Shown piece after piece: positions 1 to 8,848 of a DNA stretch of 64,000 nt (its first letter is position 1; every line of letters begins with the position of its first letter). Made by a program: the position numbers and the translations under genes. The notes under the pieces are model-generated. The model was not told the origin of the DNA, did not search any database, and saw only the letters and a list, made by a program, of their open reading frames with translations. Source of the stretch: Sphingomonas sp. CFBP 8760 (GTDB taxonomy: Bacteria; Pseudomonadota; Alphaproteobacteria; Sphingomonadales; Sphingomonadaceae); assembly GCF_014841615.1 (NCBI RefSeq), contig NZ_JACYUG010000001.1:496001-560000 (forward strand). Reading direction: 5' to 3'.

Positions 1-2106
1 CTGGCCGAGCGCGACGCCCGCCACCGCCGAATGGGCGACACCCGCTACGTCGTCGAACCTAACGTCAAGGAGGGCAAGGGGTCGTTGCGCGATCTCCACG
101 CGCTGTTCTGGATCGGCAAGTACATCTTCGATGTGCAGCGCGCGCGCCAGCTGGTCGATGTCGGGCTGTTCACGCCGCAGGAATATCGCGGTTTCCACCG
201 CGCCGACGATTTCCTGTGGGCGGTCCGGTGCCACCTCCACGTCATCACCGGCCGGGCCGAGGACCGGCTGACCTTCGACGTGCAGCGCGAGGTGGCGGCG
301 CGGATGCGGTTCCACGACCGCAACGACAAGCCGGCGGTGGAACGCTTCATGCAATTCTACTTCCTGCAGGCGCGTACCGTCGGCACGCTGACGGGCGTGT
401 TCCTGGCGCATCTGGACGAACGCTTCGCCTCGCGCGGGCGGCGGTTCGGGCTGCCGCATCTGCGTCGTTCGCCGAAGCGACTGAACGGCTTCGTGCTGGA
501 TCGCGGCCGCCTCGCCCTGCCCGACGACGGTTTCTTTCGCGACGATCCGATCCGGCTGCTCGAAATCTTCGCGCTTGCCGATGCGCACCGGCTGGAAATC
601 CATCCGCTGGCGATGCGCGCGGCGTCGCGCGACGCCAAGCTGATCGACGAATATCGCCAGCACCCCCGCGCCAACGCGCTGTTCCTGGAGGTGCTGACCA
701 GCCCCGGCGATCCCGAACTGGTGCTGCGCTGGATGAACGAGGCGGGGGTGATGGGCCGCTTCATCCCCGATTTCGGCCGGGTCGTGGCGATGATGCAGTT
801 CGACATGTACCACCACTTCACCGTCGACGAGCATACCATCCAGGCGATCGGCCTGCTCGCCCGGATCGAGGCGGGGACGCTGGTGGAGGATCATCCGCTG
901 GCCTCGGCGATCTTCGACCAGATCGTGTCGCGTCGGGTGCTGCGCGTCGCGGTGCTGCTGCACGACATCGCCAAGGGGCGCGGCGGCGACCATTCGATCC
1001 TCGGCGCGGAGGTGGCATTGCGGCTGTGCCCGCGGTTCGGCCTGACCCCGGCGGAGACGGAGACGGTATCGTGGCTGGTCCGCCATCACCTGCTGATGTC
1101 GGACACCGCGTTCAAGCGCGACCTGTCCGACTTCAAGACCATCCTCGATTTCGCCGGCACCATCGCCAGTCCGGAACGGCTGCGCCTGCTGCTGGTGCTG
1201 ACGATCGTCGATATCCGCGCGGTCGGGCCGGGGACGTGGAACAGCTGGAAACGCCAGTTGCTCGCCACGCTGTTCGAATCGGCGGAGGAGGTGCTGCGCC
1301 TCGGCCACAAGCAGCGCGGCCGGGCGGAGCGGATCGCGGCGCGGCAGGAGAATCTCGCCACCGCGCTCGGCTGGGACGAGGAACGCTTCGCCGCCTTCGT
1401 CCGGCGTCTGCCCGAACCCTATTGGATCGCGGAGCCGGACGACGTGCTGGAACACAATGCCCGGCTGATGGCGGCGGCGGGCGATGCGCCGCTGTCGATC
1501 GACGCGCAGGTGTACGAGGAACGCGGCGCGACGCTGGTGACGATCTATGCCGCCGACCATCCCGGCCTGTTCTATCGCATCGCCGGGGCGATCCACGTCG
1601 CGGGCGGCAACATCATCGATGCGCGCATCCACACCACGCGCGACGGCATGGCGATCGACAATTTCCTGGTGCAGGACCCGTTCGGCCGCCCCTTCGACGA
1701 CAGCACCCAACTGGCCCGGCTGCGCGTCGCGATCGAGGATGCGCTGGCCAATCGCGGCAAGCTGAACGACCGGCTGGTCGCCAAGCCATCGGCGCGGACG
1801 CGCGCGGATGCCTTCACCATCCAGCCCAACGCGCTCATCAACAACGAGGCGTCGAACCGCTTCACCGTGATCGAGGTCAACGCCCGCGACCGGCCGGCGC
1901 TGCTCAACCAGCTGGCGCAGGCGCTGTTCCAGTCAAAGGTGACGATCCATTCCGCCCATGTCGCCACGTATGGCGAGCGCGCGGTCGACACCTTCTACGT
2001 CACCGACCTGACCGGCGACCGGCTGACCGGCGCGACCCGGATCAAGGCGCTGGAAAAACGGCTGCTGGTGGCGGCGGCGGGCGATGCGGTGGACGTGGCG
2101 GCGTAG
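1..2106 (+). CDS. glnD: Bifunctional [protein-PII] uridylyltransferase / uridylyl-removing enzyme, 5'-truncated
   Basis: GlnD uridylylates and de-uridylylates the PII proteins in response to glutamine and so sets nitrogen assimilation. The frame is open from base 1, so the start and the nucleotidyltransferase catalytic motif lie outside the window; 701 residues are visible of a family usually around 900. Seen here: the conserved VEPNVKEGKG stretch after the transferase core, an HD-domain motif HDIAKGRGGDHS near visible residue 321 (the uridylyl-removing hydrolase), and two C-terminal ACT domains beginning near residues 510 and 620, the glutamine sensors. It ends at TAG 2104-2106 and converges on the TonB receptor gene, with a long hairpin between. 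Identity is clear. Confidence 0.97.
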   Translation: MAERDARHRRMGDTRYVVEPNVKEGKGSLRDLHALFWIGKYIFDVQRARQLVDVGLFTPQEYRGFHRADDFLWAVRCHLHVITGRAEDRLTFDVQREVAARMRFHDRNDKPAVERFMQFYFLQARTVGTLTGVFLAHLDERFASRGRRFGLPHLRRSPKRLNGFVLDRGRLALPDDGFFRDDPIRLLEIFALADAHRLEIHPLAMRAASRDAKLIDEYRQHPRANALFLEVLTSPGDPELVLRWMNEAGVMGRFIPDFGRVVAMMQFDMYHHFTVDEHTIQAIGLLARIEAGTLVEDHPLASAIFDQIVSRRVLRVAVLLHDIAKGRGGDHSILGAEVALRLCPRFGLTPAETETVSWLVRHHLLMSDTAFKRDLSDFKTILDFAGTIASPERLRLLLVLTIVDIRAVGPGTWNSWKRQLLATLFESAEEVLRLGHKQRGRAERIAARQENLATALGWDEERFAAFVRRLPEPYWIAEPDDVLEHNARLMAAAGDAPLSIDAQVYEERGATLVTIYAADHPGLFYRIAGAIHVAGGNIIDARIHTTRDGMAIDNFLVQDPFGRPFDDSTQLARLRVAIEDALANRGKLNDRLVAKPSARTRADAFTIQPNALINNEASNRFTVIEVNARDRPALLNQLAQALFQSKVTIHSAHVATYGERAVDTFYVTDLTGDRLTGATRIKALEKRLLVAAAGDAVDVAA

Positions 2107-2154
2107 GCAGGGTCTGGCCCTGCGACGATGATGCCTATCGAGATCAAACAGCTT

Positions 2155-2240
2155 CCCCGGCGGAGGTCGGGGTCCAGTTGGGCGACGTACAGTTGTCGAT
2201 TACTGCCGCCATTCCAACTGGACCCCGGCCTTCGCCGGGG
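2155..2240. repeat. Long inverted repeat between convergent genes (terminator or REP-like)
   Basis: Two 27-base arms (2155-2181 and 2214-2240) pair with only two differences, both compatible with G-U wobble. The arm core (ccccgg...ccagttgg) has the ccttcgccgggg signature that recurs near 16190. It lies between the stop codons of glnD and the TonB receptor, so it could end transcription from both sides. There is no clear T-run, which makes a REP-type element equally possible. Confidence 0.75.
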
Positions 2241-2276
2241 ATGAGCAGAAAGAAGAGTCGAACGCCTGACCGATGC

Positions 2277-5180
2277 TCAGAACCGCGAGCGCAGCGTCAC
2301 ACCGTAGGTGCGCGGTTCGGCGAGGAACGCCGAATAGAGCGCGTTGGAGGTGCTGCCGAACGCCTGGGTGTTCGCAACCGACCCGGCCCCCTGGAACGGG
2401 GTGTTGAACGCGACCTGGATGTAATCCTGGTTGAGCAGGTTCTGCGCCCAGAACTCGATCGCCCATAGCTGGTCCCGGCCGCGCAGACCGATGCGCGCAT
2501 TGACCAGCGCGAACCCGTCCTGCTTCTTCTCCGGCGCCAGATCGGACCCGGTGTTGTAGTCGGAACTCAGCCGGCTATCGACGTAGAACAGCGCCGACAG
2601 GCCGTTGCTGCCGATATCCGGCGTCCACGCCAGCGAGGTGGTGACGACGTTCTTCGGCGCGTTCGACATCTGGCGGCCGGGCAGCAGGAACAGGGCGGGA
2701 TCAAGCGCCTCGCCCGACGAACTGCCGACCAGATTGTTGCGGAAATGCGTGTCGGCATAGGTGTAGCCGGCACTGAAGGTCAGGTCGCGGATGGGGTTCA
2801 TCGTCGCTTCCAGCTCGACGCCCTGCGAGATCACGCCGGCGCGATCGGCCCGGCCGGGGCAGGCGCCGGTGCCGGGCACCGCGGGGGCGTTGTCACGATC
2901 CGCGCCACCCAGATTGTCTTTGCACGACTGGATGTTCTGCACGACGAACACCGATCCGTTGAAGGTGTTCAGCTGGAAATCGGTGAACTCCTGCCGGAAC
3001 GCCGCGACATTCAGGCTGAAATGGCCGCGGATATTGTATTTCGCGCCGATTTCGTAGGCGTTGACCTTCTCGGCATCGAAGCGAAGCCCCGGCGCGTCGG
3101 CATTGGTACGGGCCGCGAACACGCCGTTCGGCCCGCCCAGATCGGAGCGGTCGAGATTGTAGCCGCCCGCCTTGTACCCCTTGGCATAGGAGGCGTAGGT
3201 CATCAGCCGCGGCGTCGGCTTCCACGAGATCACGCCGGTGCCGGTGAACTCGCCATCGTCGAACCCGTCGTCCAGGTTCAGCGCGTTGAGGCCGGTCGAG
3301 GAATTGCCGGTGCAGCTGAGGGTCACGATCGCGGCCAGATACTGCCGCCCCGCCGCCGGCACCGCCTGATTGGCGATCAGGGGTGACAATATGTTCTGCT
3401 GCTGGGGACAGATCGTGTTGTTGTTGTTGAAATTGGCGCGGAAGTCCTTGCTTTCATGCGTGTAGCGCAGGCCCAGCGTCACCGAGAGCGTATCGGTGAT
3501 GTTCAGGATGTTGTGCGTGAAGAAGGCGTAGTTCTCGCTGTCCTGCCGATAGACCGACCGCTGGTCGCCCAGATTGTTCAGCTGCGACAACCGGTCCAGC
3601 CCGCCCAGCACCGTGCCCGCCAGCGTGCCGAAATTCGATCCCAGCGCCTGGCGTGCGGTCGCACCGCCCAGCGCGGCGATCGGCGTGGTGCCGAGACAGC
3701 CGGGGTTGTTCTGGTTCTGGAGGAAGGCGGCCGGGTTGGCCGTCGCGACCAGCCGGCATGCCGCGAACGCACCGTAATTGGCACCGAACACGGCATTGTC
3801 GACCAGCCTCAGCTTCTCCCGCGAGTAGAAACCGCCGACCAGCCAGTCGAGCTTGCCCTCGAACAGCGAGCCGTTGAGCCGCACTTCCTGCGTGAAGGTC
3901 TTGAACTGGCGATACGCGTTGCCGTTCGCCGCCCGGTGGGTGAGATCGACATTGGTGTAATCGACATCGCCGGCATTGCCCGCCTTGTACTGGCGATAGG
4001 CGGTGATCGAGGTCAGCGTGGCACCGCCCAGATCCCAGTCGATCTGGCCCGAACCGCCATAATCCTCGGTCTTGTTGCGATAGCTCTGGCCCGGCGTCAC
4101 CGCCACCTGCCGGCTGAACGGATCGGGGAAGGTGCCGGCCAGCGGGAAGACCGCGCCCTGCCGGCGCAGGATATCGACGATGCGGTTGCCGGTGTTGTAC
4201 TGGATCGCGCCGGTGGTGTTCACCGTGGTCCCGTTGGTGTTGCTGGTGACGACGGTGCCGGCGGGCACCTGCGCTTCCTGCTGCCCGTAATAGACCGCGC
4301 CACAGCAGCTTTCGTTGCGGTGGGTATAGTCGCCGATCAGGCGGACGCTGAGCGCGTCGCTGGGTTTGAACAGTAGCTGGCCACGGACGAAATAGCGGTC
4401 GCGATCGTTGACCCGCGATTCGGTCCCGTTCGCGGCGGTGACGTTGCGGTAGAAACCGTCGCGCTTGTTATAGACCCCGTCGACCCGGAAGGCGAGCGTA
4501 TCGCCGATCAGCGGCCCGGTCAGCCCGCCGACGAAACGGTAATTGTCGTAATTGCCATAGGTCGCCTCCGCGACACCGCCGAATTTGAATTCGGGCGCGC
4601 GCGTGACGATGTTGATGAGGCCGGCGGAGGCGTTGCGCCCGAACAGCGTGCCCTGCGGTCCGCGCAGTACCTCGACGCGTTCGATCTCGCCCAGTTCGTT
4701 CAGGCCGACGCCGGTGCGGCTGCGATAGACGCCGTCGATGAACACCGCGACCGAGCTTTCCAGACCGGGATTGTCGCCGACCGTGCCGATGCCGCGGATA
4801 CGGGCGGAGGCGTTGGCCTCCGATCCTGTCGACGAGATGAGCAGCGAGGGCGCGAGCTGGTTGAGCGAGCGGATGTCGTTCGCGCCAGTGTTCTGGAGTG
4901 ATTCCTGCGTCACCGCGCTGACCGCGATCGGCACGTCGGACAACGGGCTGGCGCGGCGCGTGGCGGTGACGATGATGTCGCCGACACTGGCGGCGGCATT
5001 CTCGTCGCTGGTGTCGGGGCCGGCATTGGCGTTGCCGGACTGGACCGCACCATTGGCGGTGGCGGCGCTGGGCACCTGCCGCGCCGCGCCATTGGTGGGA
5101 ACAGGCTCCTGCGCCCATGCCGGCGCGGCAATCGCCACCGTGACGGCGGCAGACAGCAGGTACGCGGTCGCACGCTTCAT
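2277..5180 (-). CDS. TonB-dependent outer-membrane receptor
   Basis: A 967-residue outer-membrane receptor that would import a ligand using TonB energy. A signal peptide covers residues 1-23 or so (MKRATAYLLSAAV...APAWAQ). The plug follows at roughly 65-190 with GDIIVTATRR, VAVFIDGVYR, RVEVLRGPQGTLFGRNA and GLINIVT. The rest is a long beta-barrel ending in ...YGVTLRSRF, with the terminal Phe typical of barrel proteins. The length fits the sphingomonad receptors resembling FecA/CirA. The substrate cannot be read from sequence, and no transporter or enzyme sits next to it. The start at 5180 is fixed by the signal peptide. A good promoter lies about 50 bases upstream. Confidence 0.95.
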   Translation of the reverse strand: MKRATAYLLSAAVTVAIAAPAWAQEPVPTNGAARQVPSAATANGAVQSGNANAGPDTSDENAAASVGDIIVTATRRASPLSDVPIAVSAVTQESLQNTGANDIRSLNQLAPSLLISSTGSEANASARIRGIGTVGDNPGLESSVAVFIDGVYRSRTGVGLNELGEIERVEVLRGPQGTLFGRNASAGLINIVTRAPEFKFGGVAEATYGNYDNYRFVGGLTGPLIGDTLAFRVDGVYNKRDGFYRNVTAANGTESRVNDRDRYFVRGQLLFKPSDALSVRLIGDYTHRNESCCGAVYYGQQEAQVPAGTVVTSNTNGTTVNTTGAIQYNTGNRIVDILRRQGAVFPLAGTFPDPFSRQVAVTPGQSYRNKTEDYGGSGQIDWDLGGATLTSITAYRQYKAGNAGDVDYTNVDLTHRAANGNAYRQFKTFTQEVRLNGSLFEGKLDWLVGGFYSREKLRLVDNAVFGANYGAFAACRLVATANPAAFLQNQNNPGCLGTTPIAALGGATARQALGSNFGTLAGTVLGGLDRLSQLNNLGDQRSVYRQDSENYAFFTHNILNITDTLSVTLGLRYTHESKDFRANFNNNNTICPQQQNILSPLIANQAVPAAGRQYLAAIVTLSCTGNSSTGLNALNLDDGFDDGEFTGTGVISWKPTPRLMTYASYAKGYKAGGYNLDRSDLGGPNGVFAARTNADAPGLRFDAEKVNAYEIGAKYNIRGHFSLNVAAFRQEFTDFQLNTFNGSVFVVQNIQSCKDNLGGADRDNAPAVPGTGACPGRADRAGVISQGVELEATMNPIRDLTFSAGYTYADTHFRNNLVGSSSGEALDPALFLLPGRQMSNAPKNVVTTSLAWTPDIGSNGLSALFYVDSRLSSDYNTGSDLAPEKKQDGFALVNARIGLRGRDQLWAIEFWAQNLLNQDYIQVAFNTPFQGAGSVANTQAFGSTSNALYSAFLAEPRTYGVTLRSRF

Positions 5181-5226
5181 CGCATCTCTCTCCTGGGTCG
5201 GTTTTTCGAACTTATGGTTTGATCGT

Positions 5227-5256
5227 TTTGTAAGGACGGAAAAGAGGGCGCGTCAA
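5227..5256 (-). promoter_or_regulatory. Predicted sigma70-type promoter of the TonB receptor gene
   Basis: Read on the minus strand, TTGACG (5256-5251) is followed after 18 bases by TACAAA (5232-5227), about 47 bases before the ATG at 5180. The surroundings are unusually AT-rich for this genome. The call rests on sequence alone. Confidence 0.55.
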
Positions 5257-5435
5257 TGTTTTTGAATGTCGCCCCTGCTGGACGTCCCGTTTCGGGCGGG
5301 TGGTGTCGCTGCCGGGCAACATCGTGCGGTGCAGCAATCGGGGTGCAATCGATGACGTCATTTGGCCGGCCGGCAAGCGGCCGGAAAGCCCGTCATGGCG
5401 GCATGGCGGCGTGTTCATAAGCACTTGAACGAAAC

Positions 5436-5459
5436 GGGGCGACCGTCGCCGGCCGCCCC
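5436..5459 (-). terminator. Predicted terminator downstream of infC
   Basis: Arms 5436-5445 and 5450-5459 are ten bases each with one mismatch, closing a four-base loop. On the minus strand the stem is followed by gtttcgttc. It starts about 30 bases after the infC stop. Confidence 0.5.
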
Positions 5460-5491
5460 TGTTCACGCATCGATCGAATGGATCGGCGGAC

Positions 5492-6037
5492 TTATTTGGG
5501 CGAGAGCACCATCAGCATCTGCCGGCCTTCCATGCGCGGATAGGCTTCGACCTTCGCGACCTCGGCCGTGTCCTGCGCCACGCGCTGGAGCACCGCCATG
5601 CCGAGCTGGCCATGGCTCAACTCGCGACCGCGGAAGCGCAGCGTCAGCTTGACCTTGTCGCCCTCGCCGATGAACTCGTGCACCTTCTTCATCTTGGTGT
5701 CGTAGTCGTGGTCGTCGATGTTCGGACGCATCTTGATCTCCTTGATCTCCTGCGTCTTCTGCGACTTGCGGGCGAGGTTCGCCTTCTTCTGCGCCTCGTA
5801 CTTGTACTTGCCGACGTCGAGGAACTTGGCGACGGGCGGATCGGCATTGGGGGACACCTCGACCAGATCGAGGCCGAGTTCCTGCGCCTGCGCCTGCGCC
5901 TCACGCGTGTACATCACGCCGAGATTCTCACCCTCATGGTCGATCACGCGGACCTTGGGGCTGACAATCCATTCGTTGAAACGAGGACCGTTCATCGGCG
6001 GCGCCTGGTTGGGTCGGCGCATCATGGGAGGACGTAT
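5492..6037 (-). CDS. infC: Translation initiation factor IF-3 (probable ATA start)
   Basis: IF-3 binds the 30S subunit, keeps it free of 50S and proofreads the initiator tRNA and start codon. The protein has the N-domain ([26 protein letters not shown]) and the C-domain ([36 protein letters not shown]). The start is chosen from the ribosome-binding site. On the minus strand AGGAG (6050-6046) lies eight bases before ATA at 6037-6035, while the nearest ATGs (6025 and 6022) would be 20 or more bases away. An ATA start gives 181 residues, the usual length; ATG 6025 gives 177. Non-canonical starts in infC are a known autoregulatory device (AUU in E. coli). Product is certain; the start is inferred. 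Confidence 0.95.
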   Translation of the reverse strand: MRPPMMRRPNQAPPMNGPRFNEWIVSPKVRVIDHEGENLGVMYTREAQAQAQELGLDLVEVSPNADPPVAKFLDVGKYKYEAQKKANLARKSQKTQEIKEIKMRPNIDDHDYDTKMKKVHEFIGEGDKVKLTLRFRGRELSHGQLGMAVLQRVAQDTAEVAKVEAYPRMEGRQMLMVLSPK

Positions 6038-6050
6038 GGGGTAAACTCCT
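6035..6050 (-). promoter_or_regulatory. Ribosome-binding site deciding an ATA start for infC
   Basis: AGGAG at 6050-6046 and ATA at 6037-6035 are eight bases apart, an optimal spacing. No other purine-rich element stands in front of the ATG codons at 6025 and 6022. Confidence 0.6.
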
Positions 6051-6177
6051 GTGGCAACTGCCTGCATAATATAAGGCATCGCCGGTGCTTTGGGAAGATG
6101 CCGTTCCACCCCCGCATTGGCCCGTTGCATCGCCCCCCGCCTTCGGCAAGATAGACGCCGCTGATCGGGAGGAATGG

Positions 6178-6624
6178 ATGCGCGGACGGGTACTTGGCGT
6201 GGATGCGCGCACCGGCGACGGACTGGTCGCGGGTGACGACGGCCGCCGTTACACCTTCCAGCCCGCCGACTGGGCCAGCCGTGGCGAGCCGGCGATCGGG
6301 ATCGAGGTGGATTTCGACGCCGACGACCGCCGCGCGCTCAGCATCTATCCGATTCCCGCCGCCACGCCGCCGGTCGCGGCGCAACCCGCGCCAGCGGTGC
6401 GGAACGACCGCAACAAATATGTTGCCGCCGTCATCGCCTTCCTGCTGGGCTCGCTTGGCATCCATCGCTTCTATCTGGGGCGGACCGGATCGGGCATTGC
6501 GATGCTGGTGCTGACCTGCACCGTCGTCGGACTGCTGATTACCGGGCCATGGGCGTTCATCGACATGATTCGGTACCTCGTCATGTCGGAAGACGAGTTC
6601 GCGGCACGGTATCGGCGGGATTAG
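6178..6624 (+). CDS. TM2-domain membrane protein
   Basis: A 148-residue protein of unknown function. The N-terminal half (about residues 1-55) is a soluble beta-rich segment ([19 protein letters not shown]...). The C-terminal half is a TM2 domain, with [14 protein letters not shown], a turn motif GIHRFYLGR and a second hydrophobic helix [22 protein letters not shown]2 proteins are small two-helix membrane proteins of unclear role. The start at 6178 has GGAGG six to seven bases upstream; longer in-frame starts lack one. It lies on the opposite strand between infC and thrS, which are commonly adjacent in bacteria. Confidence 0.85.
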   Translation: MRGRVLGVDARTGDGLVAGDDGRRYTFQPADWASRGEPAIGIEVDFDADDRRALSIYPIPAATPPVAAQPAPAVRNDRNKYVAAVIAFLLGSLGIHRFYLGRTGSGIAMLVLTCTVVGLLITGPWAFIDMIRYLVMSEDEFAARYRRD

Positions 6625-6663
6625 AATGCGATGACATCGGCCTCACCCATCCTGCCGTAGTCC

Positions 6664-6738
6664 CGTCGTTGCGAGCGTAGCAAAGCAATCCAGGGCGTCA
6701 CGCACCGGGCGCTGGATTGCTTTGTACGCTCGCCGACG
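6664..6738. repeat. Palindromic repeat, copy 1 (short form)
   Basis: An imperfect inverted repeat: the left arm runs from about 6664 (cgtcgttgcgagcgtagcaa...) and the right arm ends near 6738, around a short centre. The core word gcgagcg-agc-aagcaatccag is the same as in the two longer copies at 16020-16143 and 30683-30803. This copy lacks the outer ttgatcc/ggatcaa and gatgacat/atgtcatc arms. It sits between the convergent TM2 and thrS genes. Confidence 0.8.
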
Positions 6739-6779
6739 ATCAGTGGTTCATCGACCTCACGCTGCGTGAAGGCGCTTCC

Positions 6780-8774
6780 TCACCGCAGATCGGGTGCCTT
6801 CGCCTCGTCCGCCAGCATCGCGGCGACCTCGTCCAGCGACAGCATGGTCTGGCCCTGGCTGCCGAGTCGGCGCAGCGCGACCGTGCCTTCCTCCGCCTCG
6901 CGCTTGCCGATCACCAGCAGGTTGGGCACCTTGGCCAGCGAGTGTTCGCGCACCTTGTAGTTGATCTTCTCGTTGCGCAGGTCGGTCTCCACCCGCAACC
7001 CGGCCTTGCGTAGCGTCGCGACCACCTGCTCGGCATAGCCGTCGGCGTCCGACACGATCGTCGCCACCACCGCCTGCACCGGCGCCAGCCACAGCGGGAA
7101 ACGGCCGGCATGATGCTCGATCAGGATGCCGAGGAACCGTTCGAACGTGCCCAGGATCGCACGGTGCAGCATCACCGGGCGATGGCGGTTGCCATCCTCA
7201 CCGACGTAGCTGGCGTCGAGCCGGTCGGGCAGTACCCGGTCCGACTGGATCGTGCCGACCTGCCACGTCCGGCCGATCGCGTCGGTCAGATGGAATTCCA
7301 GCTTGGGGGCATAGAAGGCACCCTCGCCCGGCAGTTCCTCGAACTTCGCCTTGATCGCGTCGGACAGCGTCGACTGCTGCACCGCCTCGCGCAATTCGGC
7401 CTCGGCCACGTCCCACATCGCGTCGGAGCCGAACCGCTTCTCCGGGCGCAGCGCCAGCTTCACCGCATAATCCTCGAAGCCGAGGTCCTTGTACACGCTA
7501 TCGAGCAGCTCGCAGAACTTGCGCACCTCCTCGACCAGCTGATCCTCGCGCACGAAGATATGCGCGTCGTCCTGCGTGAACTGGCGGACGCGCATGATGC
7601 CGTGCAGCGCGCCGTGCGGCTCGTTGCGGTGACAGCAGCCGAATTCGGCCATGCGGATCGGCAGGTCGCGATACGACTTGATCCCCTGCTTGAAGATCAG
7701 GACGTGCGCCGGACAGTTCATCGGCTTCAGCGCCATCAGGTCGCCTTCGCCCGACAACACCGCGCCCTCGTCCTCGGTATTGGGCACCTCGTCTGGCACC
7801 ACGAACATGTTCTCGCGATACTTGCCCCAGTGGCCCGACTGTTCCCACTGGCGCGCGTCCATCAACTGCGGGGTCTTCACCTCCTCGTAATCGGCGGCGT
7901 CGAGGCGGCGGCGCATATACGCCTCCAGCTGCCGCCACAGGATGAAGCCCTTGGGATGCCAGAACACCGAGCCCTGCGCCTCCGACTGGAGGTGGAACAG
8001 GTCCATCTCCTGCCCGATCTTGCGGTGATCGCGCTTGGCGGCCTCCTCCAGCCGGAACAGGTGCTGGTCGAGCTGCTTCTTGTTGAGCCAGCCGGTGCCA
8101 TAGACGCGGCTCAGCATCGCGTTCTTCTGGTCGCCGCGCCAGTAGGCGCCCGACACGCGCGTCAGCTTGAACGCCTGCGGGTCCAGCTTGCCGGTCGATA
8201 CCATGTGCGGCCCCCGGCACATGTCGAGCCACCGGCCCTGCCGATAGATCGTCAGCTCCTCGCCGTCCGGCAGCTCGGCGGCCCATTCGGCCTTGAACGT
8301 CTCGCCCTGCCGCTGCCACGTCTCGATCAATTGCTCGCGGCTCCACACCTCGCGGACGAACGGCTCGTTGCGGGCGATGATGCGGCGCATCTCCTCCTCG
8401 ATCGCGGGCAGATCCTCGTCGGTGAAGGGCCGATCCTTCGGCGCGAAGTCATAATAGAAGCCATCGTCGGTGGCGGGGCCGAAGGTGATCTGCGTGCCGG
8501 GGAACAGGTGCTGCACCGCTTCCGCCATCACATGCGCGAAATCGTGGCGCGCCAGTTCCAGCGCGTCCTTCTCGTCCTTCGCGGTCACCAGCGCGAGGTG
8601 CGTGTCGCCGTCGAACGGGCGCGACAGATCGCGCACCTCGCCGTCGATCCGCGCGGCGATCGCCGCCTTGGCGAGGCCGGGGCCGATCGCGGCGGCCACG
8701 TCCGCGGGGGTAGTTCCGGGCGCAACCTCGCGGACGGAACCGTCGGGCAGCGTGATGCGGAACATGGCAGACAT
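6780..8774 (-). CDS. thrS: Threonyl-tRNA synthetase
   Basis: This enzyme charges tRNA-Thr with threonine and edits serine mischarges. At 664 residues it has the full architecture: an N-terminal TGS domain (about 1-65), the editing domain with HDFAHVM near residue 95 and CRGPHM near 187, a class II catalytic core with zinc-site motif MNCPAHVL near 355 and motif 2 around [13 protein letters not shown] and [13 protein letters not shown], and a C-terminal anticodon-binding domain from about 565 ([11 protein letters not shown]). The start [12 protein letters not shown] is normal for the family, although MFRITLPDG three codons later is also possible. I see no leader peptide or T-box upstream. Confidence 0.97.
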   Translation of the reverse strand: MSAMFRITLPDGSVREVAPGTTPADVAAAIGPGLAKAAIAARIDGEVRDLSRPFDGDTHLALVTAKDEKDALELARHDFAHVMAEAVQHLFPGTQITFGPATDDGFYYDFAPKDRPFTDEDLPAIEEEMRRIIARNEPFVREVWSREQLIETWQRQGETFKAEWAAELPDGEELTIYRQGRWLDMCRGPHMVSTGKLDPQAFKLTRVSGAYWRGDQKNAMLSRVYGTGWLNKKQLDQHLFRLEEAAKRDHRKIGQEMDLFHLQSEAQGSVFWHPKGFILWRQLEAYMRRRLDAADYEEVKTPQLMDARQWEQSGHWGKYRENMFVVPDEVPNTEDEGAVLSGEGDLMALKPMNCPAHVLIFKQGIKSYRDLPIRMAEFGCCHRNEPHGALHGIMRVRQFTQDDAHIFVREDQLVEEVRKFCELLDSVYKDLGFEDYAVKLALRPEKRFGSDAMWDVAEAELREAVQQSTLSDAIKAKFEELPGEGAFYAPKLEFHLTDAIGRTWQVGTIQSDRVLPDRLDASYVGEDGNRHRPVMLHRAILGTFERFLGILIEHHAGRFPLWLAPVQAVVATIVSDADGYAEQVVATLRKAGLRVETDLRNEKINYKVREHSLAKVPNLLVIGKREAEEGTVALRRLGSQGQTMLSLDEVAAMLADEAKAPDLR

Positions 8775-8848
8775 GGGAAGAACTCACTCGGTCAGGGATG
8801 TGGCGGCTTATGCCGCTGCGCCACCCATATAGGCAAGCGGTACGGAAT

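Larger units (their letters stand above)
5181..5491. other. Intergenic region between the TonB receptor and infC
   Basis: This 311-base gap separates the 5' end of the TonB receptor gene from the 3' end of infC, both on the minus strand. It holds a predicted promoter for the receptor (5227-5256) and a GC-rich hairpin that would end infC transcription (5436-5459). I see no credible small gene in it. Confidence 0.7.

Noticed and set aside
216-2468. 750-residue open frame overlapping glnD
   Set aside because: It is a shadow in another frame of glnD, with Arg/Gly/Ala/Pro-rich translation and no family motifs; GlnD in the other frame is unmistakable.
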